This document shows positions 1 through 7,518 of a stretch of 12,589 nucleotides of DNA, piece after piece. Below the pieces are notes generated by a model. That model saw only the letters and a list, made by a program, of their open reading frames with translations, had not been told where the DNA came from and made no database searches. Positions within the stretch are counted from its first letter, which is position 1. Every line of letters begins with the position of its first letter. Source of the stretch: Armatimonadota bacterium (GTDB taxonomy: Bacteria > Armatimonadota > Hebobacteria > CAIYQO01); assembly GCA_022708765.1 (NCBI GenBank), contig JAKIYB010000075.1, forward strand, positions 1 through 12,589. Direction: 5' to 3'. A program made the position numbers and the translations under genes.

Positions 1-1881
1 CCCCTCAAAGACATTGGTCGCTACTTCCGCGATATTGAGACACCCGTCGCCCCGCCCATGGGCATCGCCAACATGAACCGCGGCCATGCGAAGTGGCTGA
101 AGGGCCGCCATGTGCGCGTGCTGCCGGCGTTCGGCAACGGCCAGCACATCGCCGGCGGACAGACGCAGATGCTGCTCGCCAGTCTGACGGCGAGGAGCGA
201 CCCCGCCTACGCCGCCGAGATGATGCAGTCTTTCTATGAGGACGGCGGCTATCTTGGCACGGAGATGGATCTGCCCTTCATGTGGCTGTACTGGAATCCC
301 GATATCGCGCCGAAGCCGATGATGCGCACGGACAAACTCATCACGGGCTTTGGTGGCGTGCTGCGCGCGCACAGCACCAGCCCTGAGGAAACGTATGCCG
401 TACTGCGCAACGGCTACACGCAGAGTCACTGGAATCCAGACCAGGGCACACTGGTATTCAACTCCCGCGGCGTCTGTATTTCGCCGGCCACCGGCTGGGG
501 TTATAACAGCATGGAGCAGGGCATCTGCCGCGATTCGCGCATCTGTTTCGGTGAGCCGCTGGCCGACCATGAGCACGGGCGCGTGGATACGAATATCGTG
601 GACTACGGCTCGCTGCCTTCAATGGGCTATCTGCTGGGCCAGCAAACCTTCCGCAAGGAGTGGGATCCGACGAAGACGCTGACAAATAACTTTGACTGGA
701 GCCGCCAGGTGATGCTGTTGAAGTCCACGCGTCCCGACGGCCCGAACTACCTCGTCGTGCGCGACACTACTCAGGGCGCCTCGCCGATGAAACGCTGGTG
801 GTACCAGTGGTTCATTACTAAGGATACGAACATCACCCCCATTCCCGGCGGTGTGCGCGCGACGGGCATTGAGAAGAGCGACGTCAAGCTGGACGTGCGT
901 TTCCTCGAACCAGCCGAAGCGAAGGTCGGCGTGAAAGGCCTGACAAACCCGCCGCGAGGCTATGAAGGTTGGGACTTCGCCCAGGTGTCCGTGCCGCAGG
1001 AACCGGACAAGGGTTACTTCACTGTCTTCTATCCCTCGAAAGGCGCGGAACCGGGGCTCGGTACAACGGAGAAGCTGGCGGAGGGGGTGGTGAAGATCAC
1101 CACGCCGGAGTCGGTGGACTATGTCTTCTGCGCGGTGGAGAACCCGGTGGTTTTCAAAGACGCCCTCGTGGAGATCAATGCCTACGCCGGCGCCGTGCGT
1201 ATTTACCCTGACCGCGTGCTGCTGGTGAATGCCTCCGGACAGCAAGGTTCCGTCGCCTACAAGGGCGTGAAAGCTGAAGGTATCGGGCCGTTCGAGCATG
1301 TGGCGGCGGTGAGTCCCGCGAAAACGGAAACGGTGGCTGCCGGCCGCCGGCTCGCGCCAGTCGCCAGACCGGAAGGGGAGGGGATGCTGATTACCGTGGA
1401 CGGCACCGGCGGCGCGAACGCGGTGGTGACCGGCAGCGGCCTGAAAGGCTGGGTGTTGGCGCGGGGCGGCAAGGTTACCTACGCCATGACGGAAGGCACC
1501 GGCACGGTCGGTTACAAGGGGTTTTACATCAAGGGCGAGGCGCCGTTCGTTTGTGTGCACGAACCCGGAAAAGTGACCCTCACCGCCGATGGACGTCGGC
1601 GCATCTTTCAGATGCCTATTCCCGAAGACCTGGTGCCCGCGAGCCTCCTCCCGCCAAAAGAAAGCCTGCCGGAGAACATCAAAAAAGCCCTGCAGGGCGG
1701 CTGGACCAATTGGCCCTGGGCCGTTGACCTGAAGGTGGACGGCGTCGGCGGCATGCAGGCCGGTTGGTACAACGGCCTCATGACCATCGGTCTCGATGAC
1801 GGCAAACACATCGCCGTCATCTCCCCCTACACCAATCCACCGGTGTGGAAAGACAACGCCTATACCCGGCTTCTCCCGTGA
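1..1881 (+). CDS. Heparinase II/III-like polysaccharide lyase, C-terminal part (5' end outside window)
   Basis: The reading frame is open from base 1, so the Met at 58 is probably internal; 626 codons are visible. Counting from base 1, codons ~20-130 look like the end of an alpha-helical toroid. A beta-sandwich then begins with S142-H143-W-N-P-D147-Q-G, followed by a beta strand. This resembles the HxxxD segment and following strands of heparinase II/III-type lyases, which cleave uronic-acid polysaccharides by beta-elimination. H190-E-H192 and a D196-T-N-I-V stretch fit the same fold, and the DWSRQ and YLVVRDT strands are typical of its C-terminal sheet. The last ~200 codons are extra beta-rich sequence that I do not recognise. 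It is probably exported, but the N-terminus is not visible. It ends with TGA, followed by a hairpin. The sandwich similarity is by eye, so the lyase fold is likely and the substrate unknown. Another toroid-type lyase, such as an alginate lyase-like enzyme, is the main alternative. Confidence 0.6.
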   Translation, partial: PLKDIGRYFRDIETPVAPPMGIANMNRGHAKWLKGRHVRVLPAFGNGQHIAGGQTQMLLASLTARSDPAYAAEMMQSFYEDGGYLGTEMDLPFMWLYWNPDIAPKPMMRTDKLITGFGGVLRAHSTSPEETYAVLRNGYTQSHWNPDQGTLVFNSRGVCISPATGWGYNSMEQGICRDSRICFGEPLADHEHGRVDTNIVDYGSLPSMGYLLGQQTFRKEWDPTKTLTNNFDWSRQVMLLKSTRPDGPNYLVVRDTTQGASPMKRWWYQWFITKDTNITPIPGGVRATGIEKSDVKLDVRFLEPAEAKVGVKGLTNPPRGYEGWDFAQVSVPQEPDKGYFTVFYPSKGAEPGLGTTEKLAEGVVKITTPESVDYVFCAVENPVVFKDALVEINAYAGAVRIYPDRVLLVNASGQQGSVAYKGVKAEGIGPFEHVAAVSPAKTETVAAGRRLAPVARPEGEGMLITVDGTGGANAVVTGSGLKGWVLARGGKVTYAMTEGTGTVGYKGFYIKGEAPFVCVHEPGKVTLTADGRRRIFQMPIPEDLVPASLLPPKESLPENIKKALQGGWTNWPWAVDLKVDGVGGMQAGWYNGLMTIGLDDGKHIAVISPYTNPPVWKDNAYTRLLP

Positions 1882-1896
1882 TGCTTTTTGAGACAT

Positions 1897-1925
1897 GGGA
1901 GGCGCGGCGCCCAATCGCGCCTCCC
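1897..1925 (+). terminator. Perfect 10-bp-stem hairpin, possible transcription terminator
   Basis: GGGAGGCGCG (1897-1906) and CGCGCCTCCC (1916-1925) are exact reverse complements separated by a 9-base loop. It sits 16 bases after the stop of the lyase gene. The downstream bases (TGAACACTTTC) do not form a clean T-run, so this is not a textbook intrinsic terminator. It could instead act as an RNA-stability or processing hairpin between cotranscribed genes. The structure is certain; the function is inferred. Confidence 0.5.
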
Positions 1926-2010
1926 TGAACACTTTCATCAGTAAGGTAACGTTCGACTCGAATCCAGCTCGCGTTGCGCTTCCCAATTGAGTAGGTTATC
2001 ATGTTTATAC

Positions 2011-2015
2011 GGAGG
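2011..2015 (+). promoter_or_regulatory. Ribosome binding site GGAGG that decides the start at 2024
   Basis: GGAGG lies 8 bases before ATG 2024. The in-frame GTG at 2018 is only 2 bases away and TTG at 2021 only 5, so ATG 2024 is the best-spaced start. Confidence 0.7.
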
Positions 2016-2023
2016 TTGTGTTG

Positions 2024-3811
2024 ATGCGGGTATGGGCTGGAGTCGTGGCGCTGATCGCGTGGATGATTTGGGGAGGAGGTGCGCCAGGTTGGGCGCAAAG
2101 CAGTATCACGGCGAAATACCCCGGGAATACATGGGATCCGGTGCGGACAGAGGTGCAGCAAACGCTGCGCGACCGGAAACTCAAAGGTCTGAGCATTGCG
2201 GTGGTTGACGGTCAGCAGATCGTGTGGGCGGAGGGATTCGGCACCGCCGACGTCTTCTTTCGGAACAAGGCTACCGCGGAAACGGTCTATCATACCGGGA
2301 TTCTTTCCAAGCTGCTGACGGCGACAGCGGTTATGCGGATGGACGATCTGAATAAACTCGGCATTGACCAGCCGTTGCAGCGTTACTTGCCGCAATTCGA
2401 TATCAAGTCCCGTTTCGGCAATCAGGACATTACCGTGCGCAGTGTCCTCTGCCACCATTCCGGCCTGCCCAGCGACTGGCTGCAGGGCACGTGGAGCACA
2501 AAGCCAACGCCTTTCACCGACTACGCGCGCCTGCTGCAGGACGAGTATATGGCTGCCCCCCCAAACACGATGTATTCCTATTCGAATATCGGTTACGGCT
2601 TGCTCGCGCACATGATACAGCAGATCAGCGGACAGCGCTTTGCGGACTATATGGACGAAGAAGTGCTGCGCTCGCTGGGAATGAAGACAGCCACCTTTAA
2701 AAAGGTGGGCGACGAGTTCCCCCCCTCGTATGCAAAAATCTACGATGACGGCTACGAACAGGATGTGCTGCCGCTGGGCGATGCCCCGGCGGACAGCCTG
2801 CGCGCCAGCGTGCTGGACATGAGCCGACTGATGATGATGGTGCTGGCAAATGGGCGTGCCAGCGGTACGACGATTCTGAAGCCGAATACACTGGCGGAGA
2901 TGCTGCGGCCACAGTGTCGCACCGGGCTGGACGCCGATGTGCGCACCGGCCTTGGCTGGTTTCGCGAAGGGGCGATGGTCACGCTTAATGGCTACGATGG
3001 CCAGCTTTACGGCAGTGCCGGGGCGACAATGACGAATAACTACACCGCGTTACTCGTTCTGCCGCGCGAGGAACTGGGCATCGTCGTGCTTTGCAACTCT
3101 TCGGAAATCAACATGACGATGCCGGACATCGTGCGTGAAGCCGCGCGGGCGGCGCTGCGCGCGAAGACCGGCAAGGCCTGGTCCACGCTGCGCGCGGAAA
3201 CCTTCCCCAAAGCCGTCAACATGTCCTCCGCGGCGCTGCAGCGCTACTGCGGCACGTATGCAACCGATTACTTCTCACTGGTGAGGATTTCTGAGCGCGG
3301 CGGCAAGCTGACCGCGTCACTGGGAAAACTCTCACTGGGACTCACGCCGCGCACCGACGGTTCGCTAACAGTGAATACCCCGCGCATCCTCGGGCTCTTT
3401 CCAGTGTCCATCGGCGCCTTCCGCCACCTGAGTTTTCGTGTCATCACCGTCAATGGCCGACGCATGCTGGTGCAGTATCGTGATGGTCAGGGCACGCCTG
3501 CTGGCGTGCAGGTAGTGCCGGTAGGCATATCTGCCGCCTGGAAAGCACGCGCTGGCACTTACTCGGTGAACAATACCACATCGGACGCCATAAAAAAGAT
3601 GACGATGACGCTGACCATCGAGAACGGTTTCCTCGTCGCGCGCGCCAGCGGCCGCGCATCGCTGCCGCTTTCCATAGCCCTCAACCCGGTGAGTAACACT
3701 GAAGCGGTGATCATGGGTATCGGACGCTTTAAGGGCGAGAACATCCGCGTGGAAACTCAGCGCGGCGAGGAGGTGTTGTGTTACTCGGGGTTTGTTTTTA
3801 AAAAGAAATAG
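2024..3811 (+). CDS. Exported serine beta-lactamase-fold (S12/class C-like) protein lacking the catalytic serine
   Basis: This 595-aa protein begins with a Sec signal peptide: Arg2, a hydrophobic core, and probable cleavage after G-W-A near residue 25. The body matches class C beta-lactamase/S12 hydrolases, which include D-alanyl-D-alanine peptidases and esterases. Visible family landmarks are a GFGTADV strand, an HHSGLP loop and a Y186-S187-N188 motif. The SxxK motif reads I93-L-S-K96: Lys is kept, but the nucleophile is Ile (codon ATT at 2300-2302). The third motif, usually H-S/G-G, reads S331-A332-G333. About 190 C-terminal residues carry two beta-rich segments, starting at YCGTYAT and at AGTYSVN, like the lipocalin-type tails of many family members. 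Fold assignment is firm. By family knowledge, acyl-enzyme chemistry should be impossible, so I infer a pseudoenzyme or binding protein. A point mutation or base-call error (AGT to ATT) is the alternative, though the altered third motif argues against a single error. Confidence 0.85.
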   Translation: MRVWAGVVALIAWMIWGGGAPGWAQSSITAKYPGNTWDPVRTEVQQTLRDRKLKGLSIAVVDGQQIVWAEGFGTADVFFRNKATAETVYHTGILSKLLTATAVMRMDDLNKLGIDQPLQRYLPQFDIKSRFGNQDITVRSVLCHHSGLPSDWLQGTWSTKPTPFTDYARLLQDEYMAAPPNTMYSYSNIGYGLLAHMIQQISGQRFADYMDEEVLRSLGMKTATFKKVGDEFPPSYAKIYDDGYEQDVLPLGDAPADSLRASVLDMSRLMMMVLANGRASGTTILKPNTLAEMLRPQCRTGLDADVRTGLGWFREGAMVTLNGYDGQLYGSAGATMTNNYTALLVLPREELGIVVLCNSSEINMTMPDIVREAARAALRAKTGKAWSTLRAETFPKAVNMSSAALQRYCGTYATDYFSLVRISERGGKLTASLGKLSLGLTPRTDGSLTVNTPRILGLFPVSIGAFRHLSFRVITVNGRRMLVQYRDGQGTPAGVQVVPVGISAAWKARAGTYSVNNTTSDAIKKMTMTLTIENGFLVARASGRASLPLSIALNPVSNTEAVIMGIGRFKGENIRVETQRGEEVLCYSGFVFKKK

Positions 3812-3815
3812 CATC

Positions 3816-3831
3816 GGGAAACATGTTGCAC
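3816..3831. promoter_or_regulatory. Imperfect palindrome resembling the 7412-7427 operator-like site
   Basis: The bases GGGAAACA/TGTTGCAC match as inverted half-sites at 6 of 8 positions. They share 10 of 16 bases with the perfect palindrome at 7412-7427, notably AAC..GTTGCA. It lies just after the 3811 stop and 123 bases before the next start. This could be a second binding site of one regulator or chance. The rest of the 3812-3954 gap shows no convincing promoter or gene. Confidence 0.2.
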
Positions 3832-3954
3832 ACGCTCCGGGACAGGAGGGTTAGCGTCCGAGCCGAAATATGTGTCACGTTTTATCGCGTAGACACCTGA
3901 CGCCGCCATCGTATCCGTCTCCGCGCCGATCAATGCCGCTTCAGGAGAACCGTC

Positions 3955-6900
3955 ATGTGGAAGCTCTTCAGTGTGCTCTGTTGTCTCTTCACAGCCGCCT
4001 TTTGCCTTGCGGGCGTCAGCATCCTCGAGAAGGACGGACGCGCCTTCACCGGACCGCATCCTTCGCCGCCCTACGCGAAGCTTCTGGCGGACTATGGTTT
4101 TCACCTGGGGTATCCTGGCGGAGAGATGCGCGCCACCGCGAAACTGTCGCCGGAACTCGCGCGCCAGTATAACGTGATCGTGGTCCCCTCATTGACAGGG
4201 TGGGTAACGGACGCGAAGGCAGAGGAGGTCGCCGCCGTGCTGAATGCCCATCTGAAAGCGGGCGGCGGCGTGCTGGTCTTTCAGGATTGCTATTTTGAAG
4301 GTCTGCCATTATACGAGGCAATGAACGCCTGGCTGAAGCCATACGGTGCCGCATTACGGTGGGAAGAACTGGAAGACCCGGCGCATGCTTACACCAATCC
4401 GCCCGCGGTGCCCTGGCAGGCGCCGGTGTTCTACTGGACGGACGCCATCACCCCCTCACCGCTTACAAAGGACGTGCACTCGCTCTTCTACGTGCCGGGC
4501 AAGTTCCGCGCGCCATATATAATGGGGCTGGACGTGGATAAAAACTGGCAGGTGCTTATACACACCATGCCGACCACAAAGCGTCATAAGATCATCTACG
4601 ATATATCCAACCACTATCCCGGTCGCACGACGGATGCACCGATAGAAGGCGCGGTGCCGCTGCTGGCAGTACGCAAGGTGGGGAAGGGGCGGCTGGCAAT
4701 CTTCGGCGGCAGCCCGGCAGCCTACTGGTTCGACCTGAAGAAGCCCGTTTACGGCGGCGTGCCGCAGGAGCGCGGGGATGGCTTGCGCAAATCAGACTGG
4801 ATTCCACTGCTGACGAATCTGCTCAACTGGCTAGGTGAGCCGGCGGTGAAGGCGAAGAAACCCGGCGGCTATACCGGACAGGTGCAATTCCAAGTGCAGC
4901 CCGACTGGGGCAACCGGGCGCCCATCAATTGGGACGCGGTGGAGCAGGGCGGCGTGCCGCCGGCGTTGGTGCAGCAGACGCTCACCTGGCACAGCGGCGT
5001 CACCTCGCAGGACTGGGCGGGCTGGGACGCCGGCAAGTACCGCCCTTACAAGGTACTGGTCGGGCCACACACGCAACTGAGCGGCGGTAAGGGCACGGTG
5101 GCTGACTGGAAACGCGCGGCGCTGGCCGCCGGCTACAGCGTGGTGATCTTCCGCGAAGACATTCTGACGCTGACGAAGGAGCAATGGGACGGTTTCCTCA
5201 ATGAATGCGCGGCGGCGAATGACGCGCAATTCCGCGCGGTGCCGGGCCAGGAGTTCGAGGACTGGATCGGCAACCGCTTCATGCGCTTCACCGGCGACCT
5301 GATGTATCCGCCGCACAAGGAACGTCTCACCGACGGCAAGGTGCGCGATCAGCTCGCCTGGTTCTTCGACGTCGGCTGGCCGATCAATTTCCCCATCAGC
5401 CCGAAGTCGAACCCGACGGAATACTGGAACTACCGCGTCTATGACGCCTGGCCGGTATACGTATATCGGAACGGCCAACTCGCGGAAGATAACCGGCGGC
5501 CATGGGAAGAGCTGGTGGACAGCTACGAATATCCCAGCCCGATGGCGCTGCATCTGCTGGACGACCCGGCGCAGGTTGCGGCGGCGGCGAAGGGGGCGGC
5601 GACTTACATTCTGGCGAAGGACTTACCGAATCTCAATGGCCGCTGGGCTGGCGGATACTTCGGCTCGCATAACAACCCGCAGGTATTCACCAGCACCGGT
5701 CCGGTCATTGAGCGCTTCCATGCTTTGAATATGTATCGCACCACGCTGGGCAGCCGCGCAGTGCCGGGCAGCTATCGGTACAAGGTCTTCATCGCGGCGC
5801 GGAGTGAGAAGCCCATTGCCCGCGTGGAACTTTGGGGCGGCGATGAGCCGCTGCGCGTCTACCGGCCGAACGCGAAGGAGTTCCGCGTTGTAGTGGATGA
5901 ATTGCACGACCGCCAGCGCGGGCTCTGGCTGAAGGTGGTGGACGCCGACGGCGGTGAAGCGCGAAGCACCGGCATCATGGTGCATGACAAGATGCACTGG
6001 TTCGTCTGGTGCGGCGACCACTGCAATGCTCTTCCTGCCGGGCTGGCGCTGACTGACGACGACAGCGTCATGTATTACGGCGTGGGTACACGGGTGAAGA
6101 GTTCCTTCCAGGCCATTGATGGACCGGCGGCCAGCGGCTACGACATGTGGCGATTCGTTCCCTGGGGCACCGACACCAGCGCGCCGGCGGTGGGCACGCA
6201 GGGGCGGGTGCGGTTAGTAACCACCGACGGCACGGTACTGCCCGATGATAGCGTTTGGTATACCTCTCGCGTGCAGATGCCCTACGGAACCCGCGACTTC
6301 ATGGTTGAGCGCCTGACCGCCACCCGCGGCGTCACCTATAAGGACTACGTACCGAAGTATCAACCGACGGTGAATGGCTGGTATCCCTACACGAAGAACG
6401 CGGAGTTGCCGGCAGTATCCATCATCCATGAAGATGTGGATATCCACCGCAATGCGGGAGAGCCGGCGCTGCAGTGGAACTATGGCACGATCACCTTTAA
6501 ACAGGACGTGACGCTGAGCGCGACAGTACCGTTGAATGTCATCCTTTCTAACTTCAACACCAATACGAAGACGACGGTGGCCTACACACACGCCGGCGAA
6601 CTGCCGAAGGGGCATCACGTCATTCCGCTGGGCACAGGCGGCTATCTCACCTGGGGCGCGCCGATGGGCAACGTCACTATCTACGGGCTGGATGACGCTT
6701 TCACAGTACAGGTGGCATACGACGGCACGAAAGTAGTGCCGACGTTCGGACTCAAGCTGAAGGACACCACCTTCAAGGTTGGTGACCGGCTGGATTACCG
6801 CATGCTCATCATGCGTTGGCCGACCGGCATGCCGCTTTCCGACCGGCTCGACGTGAAGGTAGCGACGGCGCTGAATCTGAGCGGCCGGCAGGCGGTGTAT

Positions 6901-7374
6901 ACTATCAAGCCGAAGGTTGGCACCGTCACCGGCACGCAGTTCCTGCTCGACTTGCGGGCGGAGAAGGGCGTCTTCCACGGCACGGCCTCACGGGCGTTCC
7001 TCGGCATGCGCGTCCCTGGACGCGTGACCGGTCTCAATCCGCGCTGGACGGCGGCGCTCTGGCGGAAGGGCGTTGATGGGCAGGTGCTGGCGCCGCTTGC
7101 CGCGCGTTCCGGTGAAGACGCGGCCTATTTTACACTCGATCTCGATACGGAAGCGGGCGAACTCTTCATCGGCAGCGTCGTCACCTGTGACACGCCCGAC
7201 CTGTGGATCCGCATACTGCAACGCATGGACGGCGGTTTCGACGTCGTCGCCCACAACCCTGGCACGGCGGTGGTGACCACGACGCTGAAGGGCAGTGCCA
7301 GCGGCCCGCTGGAAGGCTGGACGCAGACGATGGCGCTGCAGGCGGGAGAAGAGCGGCGGGTGAAGGGGAAGTAA
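3955..7374 (+). CDS. Large exported protein: GATase1-like domain, degenerate PHP-like domain, beta-rich C-terminus (paralog 1)
   Basis: This 1139-aa protein starts at an ATG 7 bases after AGGAG (3943-3947). Residues 1-20 form a Sec signal peptide with probable cleavage around C-L-A-G. Residues ~21-300 form a Rossmann-type domain like class I glutamine amidotransferase/DUF4350-type proteins: YNVIVVP at 72-78, AGGGVLVF at 102-109, GKGRLAIFGG at 243-252, closing on LLNWLGEP. Residues ~355-470 resemble a PHP domain of CehA/McbA type: P371-H372-T with a glycine-rich turn, then the GYSVVIFRED strand (393-402), then P430-G-Q-E433. The usual HxHT has lost its first His, and the D-H of the strand reads E-D, so metal binding is doubtful. 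The remaining ~650 residues are beta-rich, with a W-C-G-D-H segment and GLNPRW near 1026-1031. The next gene has the same layout. No exact function is recognised; roles in polysaccharide handling or binding are inferred from the neighbours. Confidence 0.8.
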   Translation: MWKLFSVLCCLFTAAFCLAGVSILEKDGRAFTGPHPSPPYAKLLADYGFHLGYPGGEMRATAKLSPELARQYNVIVVPSLTGWVTDAKAEEVAAVLNAHLKAGGGVLVFQDCYFEGLPLYEAMNAWLKPYGAALRWEELEDPAHAYTNPPAVPWQAPVFYWTDAITPSPLTKDVHSLFYVPGKFRAPYIMGLDVDKNWQVLIHTMPTTKRHKIIYDISNHYPGRTTDAPIEGAVPLLAVRKVGKGRLAIFGGSPAAYWFDLKKPVYGGVPQERGDGLRKSDWIPLLTNLLNWLGEPAVKAKKPGGYTGQVQFQVQPDWGNRAPINWDAVEQGGVPPALVQQTLTWHSGVTSQDWAGWDAGKYRPYKVLVGPHTQLSGGKGTVADWKRAALAAGYSVVIFREDILTLTKEQWDGFLNECAAANDAQFRAVPGQEFEDWIGNRFMRFTGDLMYPPHKERLTDGKVRDQLAWFFDVGWPINFPISPKSNPTEYWNYRVYDAWPVYVYRNGQLAEDNRRPWEELVDSYEYPSPMALHLLDDPAQVAAAAKGAATYILAKDLPNLNGRWAGGYFGSHNNPQVFTSTGPVIERFHALNMYRTTLGSRAVPGSYRYKVFIAARSEKPIARVELWGGDEPLRVYRPNAKEFRVVVDELHDRQRGLWLKVVDADGGEARSTGIMVHDKMHWFVWCGDHCNALPAGLALTDDDSVMYYGVGTRVKSSFQAIDGPAASGYDMWRFVPWGTDTSAPAVGTQGRVRLVTTDGTVLPDDSVWYTSRVQMPYGTRDFMVERLTATRGVTYKDYVPKYQPTVNGWYPYTKNAELPAVSIIHEDVDIHRNAGEPALQWNYGTITFKQDVTLSATVPLNVILSNFNTNTKTTVAYTHAGELPKGHHVIPLGTGGYLTWGAPMGNVTIYGLDDAFTVQVAYDGTKVVPTFGLKLKDTTFKVGDRLDYRMLIMRWPTGMPLSDRLDVKVATALNLSGRQAVYTIKPKVGTVTGTQFLLDLRAEKGVFHGTASRAFLGMRVPGRVTGLNPRWTAALWRKGVDGQVLAPLAARSGEDAAYFTLDLDTEAGELFIGSVVTCDTPDLWIRILQRMDGGFDVVAHNPGTAVVTTTLKGSASGPLEGWTQTMALQAGEERRVKGK

Positions 7375-7411
7375 GGCTTCGTTTTCCCGGATGCTACAGT
7401 CGGTTTAAGGA

Positions 7412-7427
7412 ATGCAACGCGTTGCAT
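7412..7427. promoter_or_regulatory. Perfect 16-bp palindrome, candidate operator
   Basis: ATGCAACG/CGTTGCAT is an exact inverted repeat without spacer. It lies in the 7375-7518 gap, 91 bases before the ATG of the second large paralog. Spacer-free even palindromes with a CG-containing centre are typical of operators for dimeric helix-turn-helix repressors such as the LacI/GalR family, which often control sugar-use genes. No regulator gene is in the window, so the family is a guess. A short RNA hairpin is the alternative. Confidence 0.4.
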
Positions 7428-7480
7428 GAAAACACTCGCAGGAAGCTGGTGTCGAAAGCGGTAAGAAGTCAGCATCATTA

Positions 7481-7503
7481 CGGCGCCATCAACACTGGCG
7501 CTG
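7481..7503 (+). other. Leader hairpin just upstream of the ribosome binding site
   Basis: CGGCGCCA (7481-7488) can pair with TGGCGCTG (7496-7503) through 8 pairs, one of them G-U, across a 7-base loop. It ends 6 bases before the GAGGTG ribosome binding site, so it could influence translation start. No further leader structure or riboswitch class is recognised. Confidence 0.25.
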
Positions 7504-7509
7504 TCCTAT

Positions 7510-7515
7510 GAGGTG
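7510..7515 (+). promoter_or_regulatory. Ribosome binding site GAGGTG that decides the start at 7519
   Basis: GAGGTG matches the anti-Shine-Dalgarno complement. ATG 7519 follows the GAGG core by 5 bases. The in-frame GTG at 7513 lies inside this site, so it cannot be the start that uses it. Confidence 0.65.
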
Positions 7516-7518
7516 TTC

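Noticed and set aside
619..1986. 455-codon antisense open frame across the lyase gene
   Set aside because: Its translation has low-complexity, His/Arg-rich shadow composition with no recognisable domain, while the + strand frame shows coherent lyase-fold sequence.
2001..2024. Seven-codon leader ORF overlapping the 2024 start (TGATG)
   Set aside because: It has no ribosome binding site of its own, contains the Shine-Dalgarno of the real gene, and carries no attenuation-type codon run. It is probably chance.
3781..3811. T-run and A-run near the 3811 stop as a terminator
   Set aside because: The runs are inside the coding end, with no GC-rich stem immediately before the T-run.
6214..6978. 254-codon antisense open frame
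   Set aside because: It is a shadow of the GC-rich first paralog with no independent support. The antisense frame at 4831-5553 is the same case.
1882..7518. Three intergenic gaps of almost equal length (142, 143, 144 bases)
   Set aside because: The gap sequences do not align with each other beyond short GTTGC-containing segments, so equal length is likely coincidence and depends on start choice.
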